Source of the DNA: Anisakis pegreffii
Taxonomy: Eukaryota > Nematoda > Chromadorea > Rhabditida > Anisakidae
NCBI GenBank assembly: GCA_035041965.1
Contig: JAPYMA010001559.1
Span: 1 to 64,000 of the forward strand
Reading direction: 5' to 3'
Length of the DNA stretch: 64,000 nucleotides
Within the stretch, counting starts at the first letter, position 1. Every line of letters starts with the position of its first letter. This document shows, piece by piece, positions 49,404 to 61,192 of this stretch. The position numbers and the translations under genes were made by a program. The notes beneath the pieces were generated by a model, which was not told where the DNA came from, made no database searches, and saw only the letters and a program-made list of their open reading frames with translations.

Positions 49404-49422
49404 TTGTGTGTGTGTGTGTGTG
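49404..49422 (+). repeat. (TG)n microsatellite
   Basis: An uninterrupted TG run followed by a few imperfect GTGTA units. Confidence 0.8.
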
Positions 49423-49717
49423 AGTGTGTATGTTTGCTCGTAATATCATCAGTTCGTTGTTATTATTGTCACGAAATGTCGTGAGGTGTCCGTTTGTCAC
49501 CAGTTCTTTTGAATCGAATCGAGTCCGTCCATTCCCTTCCTCCTTTCGCTCTCCTTTCTTATCTCTCCTCTGAACGAGAACAACTATAAATCTGATCCTA
49601 CTGCGGCACCATAAACAACGGCATACCACAAGCATACATAACCATTCGATTTGTCACAAAACTATTCAGTTCTAATTTGAAATCCCGTCCGATTTCGTCT
49701 CAAATGTTTTTTATACA

Positions 49718-49764
49718 AATCTTTGTTATGCATGAAGCTTCGCACTTCATGCATAACAAAGATT
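49718..49764. repeat. Perfect 20-bp inverted repeat with 7-nt loop
   Basis: AATCTTTGTTATGCATGAAG (49718-49737) and its exact reverse complement (49745-49764) are separated by CTTCGCA. No mismatch in the stem. The ORFs on both strands that cross it are not taken as genes. See findings. Confidence 0.8.
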
Positions 49765-51531
49765 CATGGTCAGTGACAATCGTTCCTCTCGAAGAATGTC
49801 GTTTGTTCGTTTCCAAACTCATACTCATACACCATCTCGCAAAAACATTATCGCATATAATCATAGTAATCCCATTGTTGAATTTCACGATTCTTGAACA
49901 CAACATATCACACAAAATAAACCTATCATAAAAGTGAAGGGCTGATGAGCAGAAGCCCATTGATGCATATGAACTTGAATCAGTTGATTCCCGACGCTGT
50001 CAATCACTGAAAAGTATGCCGTAAAAGCCTCCTTAATAGCCAACAGTGATCAATGTGTTGATTTGAAAGCCATTGAAGCTCTGAACAGTTTTTTTTGATA
50101 TCTATTGCTATGGTTTTCAAGTGAATCTAATCATGAAAATTGAAAATAAATTTTCGATCTTCTCATTGCTGATGCTCGTCAGTAAATCATCAGTTGGAGT
50201 AACGTGAGTGAAGTCGCCAATTTGCTCTTGATTGATTACCACAATTCAGACACGTCGAATGTTCCATGGCTGAATTTTTCATGAAATCAAATTTTCACCG
50301 GGAAGAGATTAGAGGCGAACCAGAATGCTGATGATGAAAATGTGAACTAGGCCTCGATGAAATATTACTGCTTCAGACGATCAAAAAACAACAGCTGATT
50401 AGGGTTCCAATTTCACTTTTCACTTTTCACGCATATTCTTCAAAAGCACTGAATAGTGCATACTGCTGAATGCCATGCTCTTCTATCTGCATAGTTCAAT
50501 GTGAATGATTTATGAATGTGAAAATGGCTCCATATCTTTTTCAGTGTTGATGAATTGCTAAATAACATGAGCGCTTAACTCGAATGAGCACTTTTCTCCT
50601 ATTGTTTCCATGGTCGTCCGTTGACTTTTGCTGAGTGTTTCACAGTAAAATCTGAGTAAAACACTTATTCGCACAGGATCAATATCAAATAACATAACAA
50701 AATACAATTGGAAAATCCGATAATTTTTCACGGAACAGAGGAATGAATAGGTCAGCATTGCATTTGATACCGTTGGCACCAGCATATTATATCACCATTG
50801 TTTCTGCTCATGAACAACTGCTGTAATCATTCCTTGAATCAATTCACTAAAAAAGCAGCGAGCTGTTGTGATATTTCTGCGGTTAACGAATTCTAGTGAG
50901 ACAAATCTGGACTGATGGTGCTATCGGTTACGATTAAATTTGTTTTGTGATTGCAATGAATTATAAGTCGTAATTTGGTGATACTATGGATGACTTCAGG
51001 GTATTCTGATCATTCGAAAATACGCCATTATACAGTGTGTTGAATTTTTCATTTTAGCATTTGACTGTTTCATGCAATGATTCGGGAGCCCGAAGGAATC
51101 TGCTCATATCTAACGTGTGGTTCACTATCATTTACGATGTGGAAATAAATTCCTTGATAGAATTAGAAAAGAGTTCCGTTTGTTGTTTCCGATCTATTAG
51201 CCTTCTTATCAGCTAATCATACTGATCTGCGGGCAAAGACTTGCAGCTGACTGGAATTTTGGCAGCCAAAACCCGGCACTAAAATGAGTCAGTTAAATTT
51301 CAACTGACTGTGAGTGTTGCAAGCTCGGTGGAGCATTCAAACCAAAACCTTCATGCTTCCATGAATTAATTCGAGTATCGTTTTTACTGAGGGGATGCGA
51401 TTCTTATAATGCATTGTTGGTATATGTGCTGATTTATCAACACGAATATGGATCAAAATCAGTCGAATGATGAAAGACATCGAAAAATAGAAACTGAAAC
51501 AGACAGCAAGGAAGAAATCTTTAATGTTTTG

Positions 51532-51613
51532 GGATAGAGACGTGAGATATATTTGGAATAGAGACGTGGAATAGAGACGTGAGATATTTTTCTGGAATAG
51601 AGACGTGAGACAT
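51532..51613 (+). repeat. Tandem repeat of (GG)AATAGAGACGTGAGATAT, about 4 copies
   Basis: The core ATAGAGACGTG occurs four times within 82 bp, three times followed by AGATAT or AGACAT, with unit length 15-25 because of small deletions. Non-coding minisatellite-like array. Confidence 0.75.
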
Positions 51614-51686
51614 ACTGATGTGATGAGTAAATCTCAGAGCTTCTTACAAAATCTGTTGGTGGGGGTGTGGTCATGAGAAGAGCGAA

Positions 51687-51869
51687 TCAGAAGGATGTAT
51701 TCTGAGGACCTGCAATCGACTGAACATTGAACAATCGCCTTTCGAAGCCGCCATATCGCTTCATTAAGTTGAAGCTATATCGCATCTTCACATTTCGATT
51801 AATTTGATCGTGTGCTACAATTCTCATTGTTAATTTCAATTGTTCTAAGCCATGCTCCGATTCATACAA
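51687..51869 (-). CDS. Candidate small ORF (60 aa), unknown
   Basis: An ATG-to-TGA frame begins MYESEHGLEQLKLTMRIVAH and contains FNLMKRYGGFERRLFN. Composition is protein-like. There is no signal peptide. It is divergent from the plus-strand candidate at 52034, about 165 bp away. Confidence 0.3.
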   Translation of the reverse strand: MYESEHGLEQLKLTMRIVAHDQINRNVKMRYSFNLMKRYGGFERRLFNVQSIAGPQNTSF

Positions 51870-52033
51870 TCGAATACTAACTGAACAACTTGGAATCAGT
51901 GCAATCGTTCAATCATTGAATAATTAATCAGCAATTATAATCGCTCACTGAGAGAGTAACCCTTCCAATGACCATCTAACGTCACTTCTATCATCATCAT
52001 CATTCCTTCTTGCTCTCCTCTGCTCTCTGCAAG

Positions 52034-52121
52034 ATTTCAAGTAGAATAGTCTGGGGAAGCATCCGCTTTTCGAGTCGTCAGTTCACAACATCTTCTGCAG
52101 CAATCGATCGCATTGCCGGAG
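52034..52121 (+). CDS. Candidate exon with mitochondrial-presequence character
   Basis: An open exon lies between a pyrimidine-rich acceptor (TCTCTGCAAG) and donor GGAG/GTAGCT. It reads ISSRIVWGSIRFSSRQFTTS then SAAIDRIAG: Arg/Ser/Thr-rich with no acids until near the end, as in mitochondrial targeting peptides. No in-frame ATG is present, so a first exon would be missing or the call is wrong. Confidence 0.3.
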
Positions 52122-53101
52122 GTAGCTGGACATCACGTACTCAGGCACACATAAATGTGGAAGCGCATACATATGTTTCATATATTCGTTTATTCATAAG
52201 CCATCAATTAGAAGCAAGCAGATTATCACTTCGGTTGTGAGAAGAACAAGAAGATGCTCTAATTCATGTGTTTGTTTCTAAAGAAATGACAACGAATAAT
52301 TTAATAAAGCTGCTCTCGTCACGCAATTATTCGCAATCTTTCTTTATCGTCAACCAGAAGCGCAATAATTTGTTTCATAAGCATTTGAGATGACGACGAC
52401 TCGTAATGAGATTGTGTGCTCGCTTTTTATACATTGCTCCTCTACCGCTTCGTTGACAACTCATGTAAACCACGTTAACATTGGAGCGTGAAATGAATCA
52501 CTGATAAGTTGAAATTCGATAATTGATAATAACCGATCATTCAAGTAGCTTTTTTCGATGACAGCAACCAGTTCCTTACTTCCATCGATTACGTGCTGGT
52601 TCGAGCCAAGCTGAGTTGTTCATTGGTTCAGATGATATTACTGTGTACAGGAGCAGAGATCATCGCTACAGAATTCAGTGAATTCAGTTGTTTTCGCCTC
52701 AGTAACTTCGAATCGATACTGTGGTACGTCAAAGGATCTGTATGCTACTTCTTCAGTGCAGTACAATTTTCTGAACTGCACGATAATTGTGATATTTAAC
52801 ATTTCGAATTATTCTGCTATTCTGCCGTGCACAGTACCCATCACTACCTTTATATTCCCCCAGTTTTTGTTGGTGATCTGAACCACTGACGTCGTCAGTT
52901 GATGCCGCTGAATTCGGCACTGAAAATTGTTTTTGGAATCATCATTTGAATTCTGAACATTTATTATCAGCGGAGAACGAAGACTTTCATTACCTCAGCG
53001 CAGCAGTTCCTGCACACTAATCCTAATTTGTCTCACTGAAGAGCACTACTGCTCCATTCTTTAAGTGAAGGATCGGTGAGAATTTGCAAAAAAAAATCAT
53101 T

Positions 53102-53329
53102 ATGGGATCCACGGCAGCTGGCGCTACTTTTCACGCATATAATCAAATTATTCGTACTTCGCTGCCAGCCAAAGCTTCTTCAGTACAGCAGAAACCTCTG
53201 CCTGTTGACGGCGAAGTTGGCAAGTTTTTTACTCATAATGCCACATTTGATTTCTGCTTCGTTTCCTGCATTCTAATTATCAGCATCATCATCACTGGTG
53301 CAATACCAATATTGTTAAAGATTTTGTAA
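53102..53329 (+). CDS. Small single-membrane-span protein (75 aa), unknown
   Basis: A single-exon frame starts at ATG 53102 (MGSTAAGATFHAYNQIIRTS) and ends in TAA. The first ~45 residues are soluble (LPAKASSVQQKPLPVDGEVG). Residues ~52-71 form one hydrophobic span (FCFVSCILIISIIITGAIPI), and the end is short and basic. Codon use is GC-richer than the flanks, which supports coding. The layout (short N-terminal part, one C-terminal span) is that of small respiratory-chain or tail-anchored subunits, but I cannot match it to one. Confidence 0.5.
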   Translation: MGSTAAGATFHAYNQIIRTSLPAKASSVQQKPLPVDGEVGKFFTHNATFDFCFVSCILIISIIITGAIPILLKIL

Positions 53330-55118
53330 TCATAAATGTTGGGGAATAATTTTTTAATGATAAAACAATTTGAACATTTTGCATCGGACCATTATCAGCT
53401 ATGCAGTTATGAGTGTTTCCATCAATGCTGTCTTTGTTCTGTGTCAGGTGAAATCGTTACATGTTGAATGATGCATGACAAATGTATTCTTCGAAAACGT
53501 CGTAACATAATTAGCTCTTTGTTAACCCTGTGAATCTTTACTTATTCTCTAAGTATTTTGTTATTCTTTTGATTCTGATACTAAGCGAATATCCACTTAG
53601 TAGTTGACATCTGGGTGAGTTCTACTTGTTCAATGAGTGCACGTGAGTGGAATTGATGAATATGCAACTATAAAACATCAATTTTTTTGTCCTATTTTAA
53701 AAACTCAATTGAATCTATAATGCTCACATATCGTTCGGTTTCCAGCAAAATTTTTCATTATGGACGCAAATTGAATCCGAAAACTTTCGATTAAAAACGA
53801 ATACTGCCATGAAAGCGTAGGAGTTGTGAAGCCTGAACATGGAGATAATGATTTCACTCATATCTGACTAGTTAGTTCTTGCGTGAGTGTGCTTGAAAGC
53901 TGAGTTTATACAACGGAGTGCAGAATGATGCATCGATCCGTAACATAATATTATCATTTCCTTGCACTCCGATCCGTGCTATGAACTACGAATGTATCTT
54001 TGAGTGCGTTCTCGTTGCGATCGCTGCCTTTTTCGTTTCATGCTCACTGAGAATGGAATGTACATTTGGGAAACAGATTGGAGAATAACTGTTTTCCATA
54101 GACAGTAAATATTTCGAATAGATGCATTCACATCTTTCCTGATCATTTTTTAAGGAAGAACTTCCTAGAAAGCTATTTTGTAGAATTTCTCATTCAGCCA
54201 ACACTAAATATCTGTGTCGAGAAAGAATTTACCCATGAGGTTATTCTTGGGCTAAATTATCAATTTATGATTGCTGGATTAACCGAAAGTCAATCATTGT
54301 ATCCCGTGGATAACATCGGACAGTCCAGCAAGCTTGTGACTGCAGTTCATTGCTCTCATCCCTTGCGAAATGCTCATTTCAGTATCGAATTTTGCTTGGC
54401 CTGATTGTGGATAAAAGACAATTTTTCTGTTCTTCACATACATCACGTGCATTTGTCAATGAATATGTTGTTGTTAAAGGTGAAGTACTATTGTGAAAGC
54501 CATTGCTTTGCAATACATATCGCACAAATATTTAATGCTAATAGCAGTTCCAATGGAATCTGAGATGAAAGTTTTTGATTCTGTTGCGATTTCATCATGC
54601 ACATCGGCCAAGACAGATTATGTGTGGCAACATAAAATTGGGCATCAGTCTAGCCTGAGGCAGAGCTTTAATGCAGTCTGTAACTAGCCCTTAATTGGTG
54701 GAATCCATAAAATAAGACATCACGAACGAACAACTAACTCTCTGTGACCACGGAGATCAGATTATTGGATGAATGAATCGCCACCTATTACTACTGTAAG
54801 AATTGTTCGTGATCTGGGTTAAACCATTGTATATTCCAATTCGGAAGATTTCCTTATTTATAAGTCGCATGGCAGTAATAGCTGAATGAAAACACCGAAG
54901 TTGTGTTGTTGACAAAAAATTACATTTGTTTGATGTTCAACATTCCATTGTTATGATGTATGATGCAGTGATGTAGCAAAAAGCTTATGATGATAACTTC
55001 AAATAGATTTTCGTCAGATTCATCATCAAAGGAATATAAGTTACTCGTGTCGAGTTCATTGTGTATTGTTGTGACATAAAGGCGCATGGGATTTATTCAT
55101 TTGAAAATAAACTTATAA
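53330..55118. other. AT-rich spacer, nothing recognised
   Basis: Only short frames, for example a plus-strand frame at 54493-54687 with weak coding look. No repeats noticed. Confidence 0.4.
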
Positions 55119-55761
55119 CTATGGAGGACGCTTCTGACTTCGAAGACGTTCGCTATCGAATTTCACTCGTTCATGTTCTATCGACTTTGTCCCGATCACA
55201 TATGGTGTGTTACACATAAACCTAACCAATAATCAAGTTAGGCTCTATTGCATATCATTTTGCATCATCGAGTAGATTGTTAATATTTAATTTCGCAAAC
55301 TCTGCTATATAAGGTTCCTTAAGTTTCTTAGGGTGTTAAAGTTCAACTATTAATGTTAAGGTTCAACAATCAGCTGTCAAAGATCTCGTGACTAACTAAA
55401 GCGATTGAATCGTAATAATGAGCCACTATCAGTCAGAACATCCGGAACGGTCTTTTAAATTAGAAATGCATTTTATCAGCAATCAATGTTTAAAATAAAT
55501 GAGTTATCAACCGACGAAATGCTGCGTTAATAATCTGTGGAAGATGATGATGAACTTACCTTAATGGAAAGCGAACTCAGTGCAAACTTAAAAGCAAGTG
55601 CTTGACTGCTCTGCAATGGCAACATGAGAATTAATGGGCCTCTCCGGAATTTGAAGGACAACGGGTGTCCTAAGACTCCTTGTATGGCTTTTCAAAGGCT
55701 GTTGCAGTCGAGCTTCCAGCTTGCGGTTACCTGCCTTACGAAGTTTTTTTTTCAGGGACAT
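55119..55761 (-). CDS. Candidate small three-exon gene, unknown
   Basis: A model with good signals starts at ATG 55761 (MSLKKKLRKA), splices at GTAACC across a 43-nt intron, and continues as IQGVLGHPLSFKFRRGPLIL and SSQALAFKFALSSLSIK. It ends at a perfect donor AAG/GTAAGT (55560/55559). A terminal open end (SIEHERVKFDSERLRSQKRP) stops at TAG 55119, with AATAAA about 25 nt further on. An alternative without the 43-nt intron stays open to 55588 in another frame. Basic throughout; no domain known. Confidence 0.35.
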
Positions 55762-56044
55762 GAAAATGCTAATTCCACATCCGTTGCGACGTTTGAACTG
55801 AAAGTGTCTTCTTCTTGTAGTTGATTTCCTCCTCACATTTGTGACCTACAGCTGACGATTAGCGATTATCACTTGTTAACATTGATTTGTTCACATTATC
55901 ACTGCTAACATCATTCATTTTCACTAAGTGCATCACACAAAAAGTATCAGCTTACATTCGCACCTTTAAAACAAACACCTTCGAAGATATTCTGTCTGCC
56001 TTTCTGTATACTTAATCTCACATGCCGAGCGCCTCTCAAAGCAA

Positions 56045-56660
56045 TGTCGTAGCTAGGATTTTTTGCTAGGAGGAGGGGCGCAAAATGGTCTGGTACAAAA
56101 AATAGTTGAATTTTGGGTCTATTTTAAGACGTTTATTTTTTATTTCCTCTCCTTCCCCTCCTTTCTTTTCCTTCTTTCTCCTATTTTCTTTTTGTTTCTC
56201 TCCTGTTCTTCTTTCCTCTTTTTCCATTTCTTGCACCCTCCAGGGAGTGAGGGAGGAGGGGGTGCACGTCTCCTGCGCCCTTCCTTTTGAGTACGCAACT
56301 GACTGAAAATGACTCTCTTCGGAGTGACTCATAAGCTATGCTCACATCCTCAAGGGGTATGGTATTCCAGGAGATGCGAGATGAGCTTTTATTTTTCATA
56401 TATTAATGTAGGCGAGGACATAGTTCAACGCATGCATGCGTGTAGAGTAGGCGACGATGGACCCTATCGTATGTATTTTTCAAAAGGCTAGAACGCACTC
56501 TGATGGTATTCACTTATCTACACTGCAGACACTTACTGTAGTGGATGAAAGATACAGAGTGGATGTTGTGCGGGTATGAGGACATTTTAGTTACTGGTGT
56601 AGGGGGCGCGAGGATATCTTAAAATTTTCTAGGGGTTGCGGGGGGGGGTGGAGGTTGAGG
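56045..56660 (+). repeat. Composite repeat: polypyrimidine element plus dispersed repeat family B, copy 2
   Basis: The first part (56045-56300) starts TCGTAGCTAGGATTTTTTG and has a ~100-nt T/C tract, then CACCCTCC / GGAGGAGGGGGTG as an inverted pair. The second part (56395-56660) matches the reverse complement of 41875-42165 block by block and ends in a run of ten G. The matching order suggests both copies derive from one longer element. ORFs here are low-complexity. Confidence 0.6.
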
Positions 56661-58312
56661 CGTTCAGAAATGATGTATGAGAAAAACATGTCCGAAGACG
56701 ATCGATCACAAAAATACTTCAGTGATAAAAGTTCGTGAAAGATCGATTTTGTGTACGTTCCGTAAGCGAATGTGTTCAATATTTCACCGTGAATTCGTGT
56801 CTCCTTAATACAACACGCTTTCAACTTTCTAAAGTTCTTCAAATGGTTTTTATCTTGACTTCAGTGCAACTTTATTTCTCATTCTTGACCAAATTTTTTG
56901 TTTCATCGATTATATATTAGCACATTCACGCGAATTATGATATGCAAGCGGAACAGTAGATTAATTTAGCGAATCCACATACCATATATTCATGTGCGAT
57001 ACTATAATGTGCTAGTAGTGTATAGAGCGAGAAAAAATCCAAAAAATGTGAAAAAAAAACTTCTTAGTTCGAGAGGACGGAACTGTAGTATTGGTCACTC
57101 GAACACTTCAAGAAATGGCGATCGGAAAAAAAGAGAGATACTTTTCGAACAGGTAGTGTGAGTTTCAAAGGTATGGATGAGTTTGAAGTGAGTTAATTCC
57201 ATTCGAGACAGGTCACTGAAGTGAGCATGAAGAAAAGCTGTTTTTTGAGATGTTATCATGGTGATCATAATTGCTATTTTTAGCAATTATTCGCGACACT
57301 TGCATTTTCGTCTGAAATATGAGTATGCTGAATTGTCAACATTTTGGTTTGCTCGAGGGACATCGTGGATACACTTGAGAGTGGATTTGTGTTTGTGGAT
57401 GTGAGCATGTGTCTTTTTGAAGTGATTGCACCAGCGACAGCGGATATCATGTTCGAATGACAGATTGTAGTTGTGTGTGCATGTGGACGAATGTGCTGTT
57501 TCTTTCATATAATATTGCAATTTAATATTGATGATTCAGCTTTTTAGTGAAACAGTGGGTAGAGAGCTATAGGTTGCTGAGGATATGATGAGACTGCTTT
57601 TTGATCATTACGTTGATAAGAACCTTCATGCTTGTATACTCAGTGATTTTCACATGTCAATCCAGCTTCATTTCTTATCTTCCCTCTTTAATATTTGAAA
57701 TGATTACTTTTAAACATTCAAAAACGAATGAAATAAATTGCTATAATGTTATGTCATATCAAAAGCTTTTGATATTTTGTCATGAGTACTTTTGATATTC
57801 TGTCAGCTGTAACCGAACTAAAGAAGTAATATGTTTATTGGACTCGTTTCCTTGCCGAACTGAGGATTATAGATAAAATCTATTGCTGAATTATCACAAA
57901 TTACATAACGAGAATGCAAGACGACCGCGTGATGATCAGGAAATAATGAAGGCGTTGAATCAGTTACACAGCTGCAGACTAGCATTTGAATGTTCAAGAC
58001 GGTGATTGTTCATGAAGCAGCAATATCCGAATAAATCCCTCTTTATGAGAGGACCAATGAAATCCGTTTATGAGGAAGTCTAGTACGTCCCAAAATTCAG
58101 AACAGGCTCCACTTCCTACTCGATTGAAATTTGCTGACTGACAAGTGAGATTGAAATGGCCGAATAAATCCCTATCCCCATCCTCCCAGTTGATGCATTC
58201 AGTTCAATGACTATCACGATTCTTCTTCATCCCATCATTGGTGGTGGTGTAACAATTTGAGCAAATGAAGTTGATAAAATTCCACACAAACAGTTGTTTG
58301 TTGCCTCTTGCT
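56661..58312. other. AT-rich spacer, nothing recognised
   Basis: No exon-like segment with splice sites and mixed composition was found here; frames are short and biased. Confidence 0.4.
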
Positions 58313-58663
58313 TCATAATGCGGAACCCCAAACAAAATGAGCGTTTTGCCTGCTGATCGTTAATTTGGCTCGTTTTGATCTTTTTTTGTTAGTAATCTTG
58401 CCAACCAAAGAGTAATCATTGTTGGGCGGAAGCGAAAGTGTGAATTTGAGCAGAGTACAAAAGCGAATGAAAACATCAAATTTATGTCTTTTTGATGTGA
58501 AATTAAAAACGGACGCGTGAACGGCTGATGTTTTTTCGTTGTTTGCGAGCCAAGCTGATATGGACCAATAGATTGTCACGATAAAATAAAACTCAATGCC
58601 ACATCGCTTAAAGGCGAGCACTTGGAATGCTGGAGTAGTTGGTTGGGCTGAATCAAAATACAT
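58313..58663 (-). CDS. Candidate single-exon ORF (116 aa), unknown
   Basis: A frame of 116 codons runs from ATG (MYFDSAQPTTPAFQVLAFKR) to TGA, one of the longest ORFs in the window outside the three known genes. It contains one possible hydrophobic segment (IEFYFIVTIYWSISAWLA) and a basic end (KITNKKRSKRAKLTIS). No family recognised; length alone is only modest evidence in DNA of this composition. Confidence 0.3.
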   Translation of the reverse strand: MYFDSAQPTTPAFQVLAFKRCGIEFYFIVTIYWSISAWLANNEKTSAVHASVFNFTSKRHKFDVFIRFCTLLKFTLSLPPNNDYSLVGKITNKKRSKRAKLTISRQNAHFVWGSAL

Positions 58664-59412
58664 ATTTATTTATATGCGTAGATATATATCTGGATGGATC
58701 ATGAAGAAATGAATAGTGACGAATATGTCATCTCTTTACATCACAATTGCATCTCAACTACTCCAAAAACAAAACAACCGATTTTCGACAAGGAATGTTT
58801 TTGGCAGTTTTATTCATAACTCATAAATCGTATCGCACATTCATCATCAAATATACTTGCAAATGATTTATGATTGTTTCGTACGCGTTCCGCCCTAAGA
58901 ATTGAATGAACGTTACCAACAACAAAACTTGCGTTTTATCAGTGTACTTTGTGAACTTTCATTATTCCTCCATGGAACAAATTAACTGTAGTAGTATTAA
59001 TAAGGTGTCGACAAGCACCACTAATTTATAGTATTTAGGCAACGGATCAATCATTAAAACTGCAGCATAGATTTGGCGAGATTCGTGACACAAAATGCAG
59101 AACACAGTCTTGCCTGATCCACATTGAAAGAGAGTGTTGCGGTATATTTTATGTTCCTCGTGGATGAATGGAACGATGGATACCGAGTTAACATGCAATC
59201 GTGGCGTTTTAGCGTGTGATTTGAGACTTGAGGCATGAACAGTTCTCTGATGCAGAACAATGAAAAGAAAAGTACAATTTCATTACCCCGCTAGTCGGTC
59301 ACTGATTCGTGATGGCGTTCAGATTCTTTCGATTTTTCGAAGTAATTTGTGGCAAGAGACCGTGTAGATGCGTGCCATCTGACAATTATTTGGTTCAATT
59401 AATTGCGCCCAA

Positions 59413-59556
59413 ATGAACGACAAAGTGAAGGTGTGGCACTATTATCACGGCTGTTCCAGAAAGTATTGCTTATCAATTGTGTTGAAAGGACATCACTTCA
59501 ATCGATCATTAACATGGACTTTAATCTGTGACATGAAAACCTCTGCGATCAGCGAC
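59413..59556 (+). CDS. Candidate first exon, unknown
   Basis: ATG-initiated frame of 48 codons (MNDKVKVWHYYHGCSRKYCL ... MKTSAISD) ending at donor GAC/GTAAGG in phase 0. Mixed composition. It may belong with the plus-strand candidates at 60231 and 61011. Confidence 0.3.
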
Positions 59557-60230
59557 GTAAGGCACACAAACACTCATCTCAAGCAGAATTCTCGTTAACC
59601 AACTGAACCTATCGACGGTGCATCTCGATCTGAGAGAACGGGATTGAATGTTCTTAAGATAAGTAATATGTGCCTAGTAAAATTGCACTGAAATACGAAT
59701 GGAACAGGAAATGAGCAATCGAGTGCTCAATTTTAAGAGCACGTATCGTTCAGATCAAATTTCTGTTTGATTGCTGCATTTTTGCCTCATTTATGTGCCC
59801 GTCAATTCAGCTTCAACCTATGCACATTTCCTTCAGATGGCTCAGATTACTTCTCTGAAAGAGCTGAAGGTCCATTACTCACTTCACATATGTTCTGGTT
59901 GAACCATACTGACAGTGAGCAGTAATTCGAGCGAAAATTTTCATTTCCACGTGTTATCTCACTATCATCGAAAATGTCCTCTGTGAAAGCCGGTTTTGGG
60001 TTCAGTATTGCTTAAAGCACATAAATGCCTAAAAACCAGTTTCCGTGCACATTTTTTTGGTAAAAGTCAATGAGGAGTTCCAATTCAAACGCCATATGCC
60101 AAATGAAAAATCGACGAATTTTCTGAGCCTACTCTATCGAAGTTCATGTTTCACATTTTTGGTGAACTATTCTGTTCTGCCTACTTTAACTGCTCTCTTT
60201 TGTAATGTTCCAATATTTCAAGTCGTAAAG

Positions 60231-60374
60231 CTTTCCTGGGATATTCCAGTGGAACAAAATGTTGATATGAGGATCCTTTTGTGTTCCTCTACTGTTTTAC
60301 ATAATGAGCAAGCCTGCTACCGTTCCGTGCTACTAGCGCACCTAAATCTGCTCTCGGACGCCCCAGTGGAATAA
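60231..60374 (+). CDS. Candidate terminal exon, unknown
   Basis: The frame LSWDIPVEQNVDMRILLCSS then VLHNEQACYRSVLLAHLNLL ends in TAA, whose bases form part of AATAAA, a possible poly(A) signal. It is open further upstream to 60045, but that part is more AT-biased. An acceptor could be GTCGTAAAG. The antisense is also open, so confidence is low. Confidence 0.27.
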   Translation, partial: LSWDIPVEQNVDMRILLCSSTVLHNEQACYRSVLLAHLNLLSDAPVE

Positions 60375-61010
60375 AATAAGTGAAAAAAAGAAAACATCAG
60401 AAGGTTTTTTTGATATGAAGATGTGATTTTGTGACTGAACTTTCAATCTTGAGTGAAATTGTGAAAGAACCTGTGACTTTTCACAGTTAAATTATTAGAT
60501 CTGGTGAGTTGCAGTCCACTGCAAATGTGTGAGGTGAAGAAAATACGTACTGTCATAAATCATAGGCAGTTTCTGAGGTGATGGATTAGCTTCATTACTT
60601 TGGTCTTTTCAATCATTAGGTAAAATCATATCTCGTGGGATTTAGGAGAGCATCACTGGCTGCAGAGCTGTCTGTGACACTTATGCTATTTTCGGTGGAT
60701 GCTCACTCAGATAATGTGAACATCAGGCATATTTGTTGGTTGATATGAACACGCATTTGTAACGAAAGATCAAAATCGCTCATTCAGTATGCAATGGACA
60801 AGTGCGATCAGCCACATTTTCGAATAATGCTATGAATTACGCGCTATAATTGTGTTGATTCGATTAGTAAACACTGCATCTGAGACGTTTTCGTCAAGTG
60901 AATCACGCACATTGTAGCTGCGCATCGCAACAATATTCAGTTTATTTTTGCCATATTATTTATTTGTTTTGACACTCACTCTTATCCTTGCATCAGTCAC
61001 AACGTAACAG

Positions 61011-61192
61011 AATCAGTGATTTTGGAAAGGCCAGGAGGAATCAGGGGAATTCAATCAAATGAAACCATTCATAGCGGCTGGAATGAAGCTCTTCTCAGAC
61101 TTAATTTCGCTGACAGTAACAATAATTCGAACATCAATCACTCGGTCGTTTCGTTCGAAAATGATGCTGAAATTAAAGTTTCTTATGTGTGA
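61011..61192 (+). CDS. Candidate exon, unknown
   Basis: Between acceptor CGTAACAG and a possible donor TAT/GTGTGA the frame reads SVILERPGGIRGIQSNETIH, SGWNEALLRLNFADSNNN and SVVSFENDAEIKVSY; an in-frame TGA follows at once. Polar, Asn-rich and protein-like, with four possible N-glycosylation sites, so it could be extracellular. No family recognised. Confidence 0.4.

Noticed and set aside
56066..56399. ORFs rich in Phe/Ser (plus) or Lys/Glu (minus)
   Set aside because: They read the T/C tract of a repeat.
58962..59260. Two overlapping minus-strand ORFs (one with FQCGSGKTVFCILCHES)
   Set aside because: The GSGKT string resembles a P-loop, but there is no Walker B or other motif and no splice sites; likely chance.
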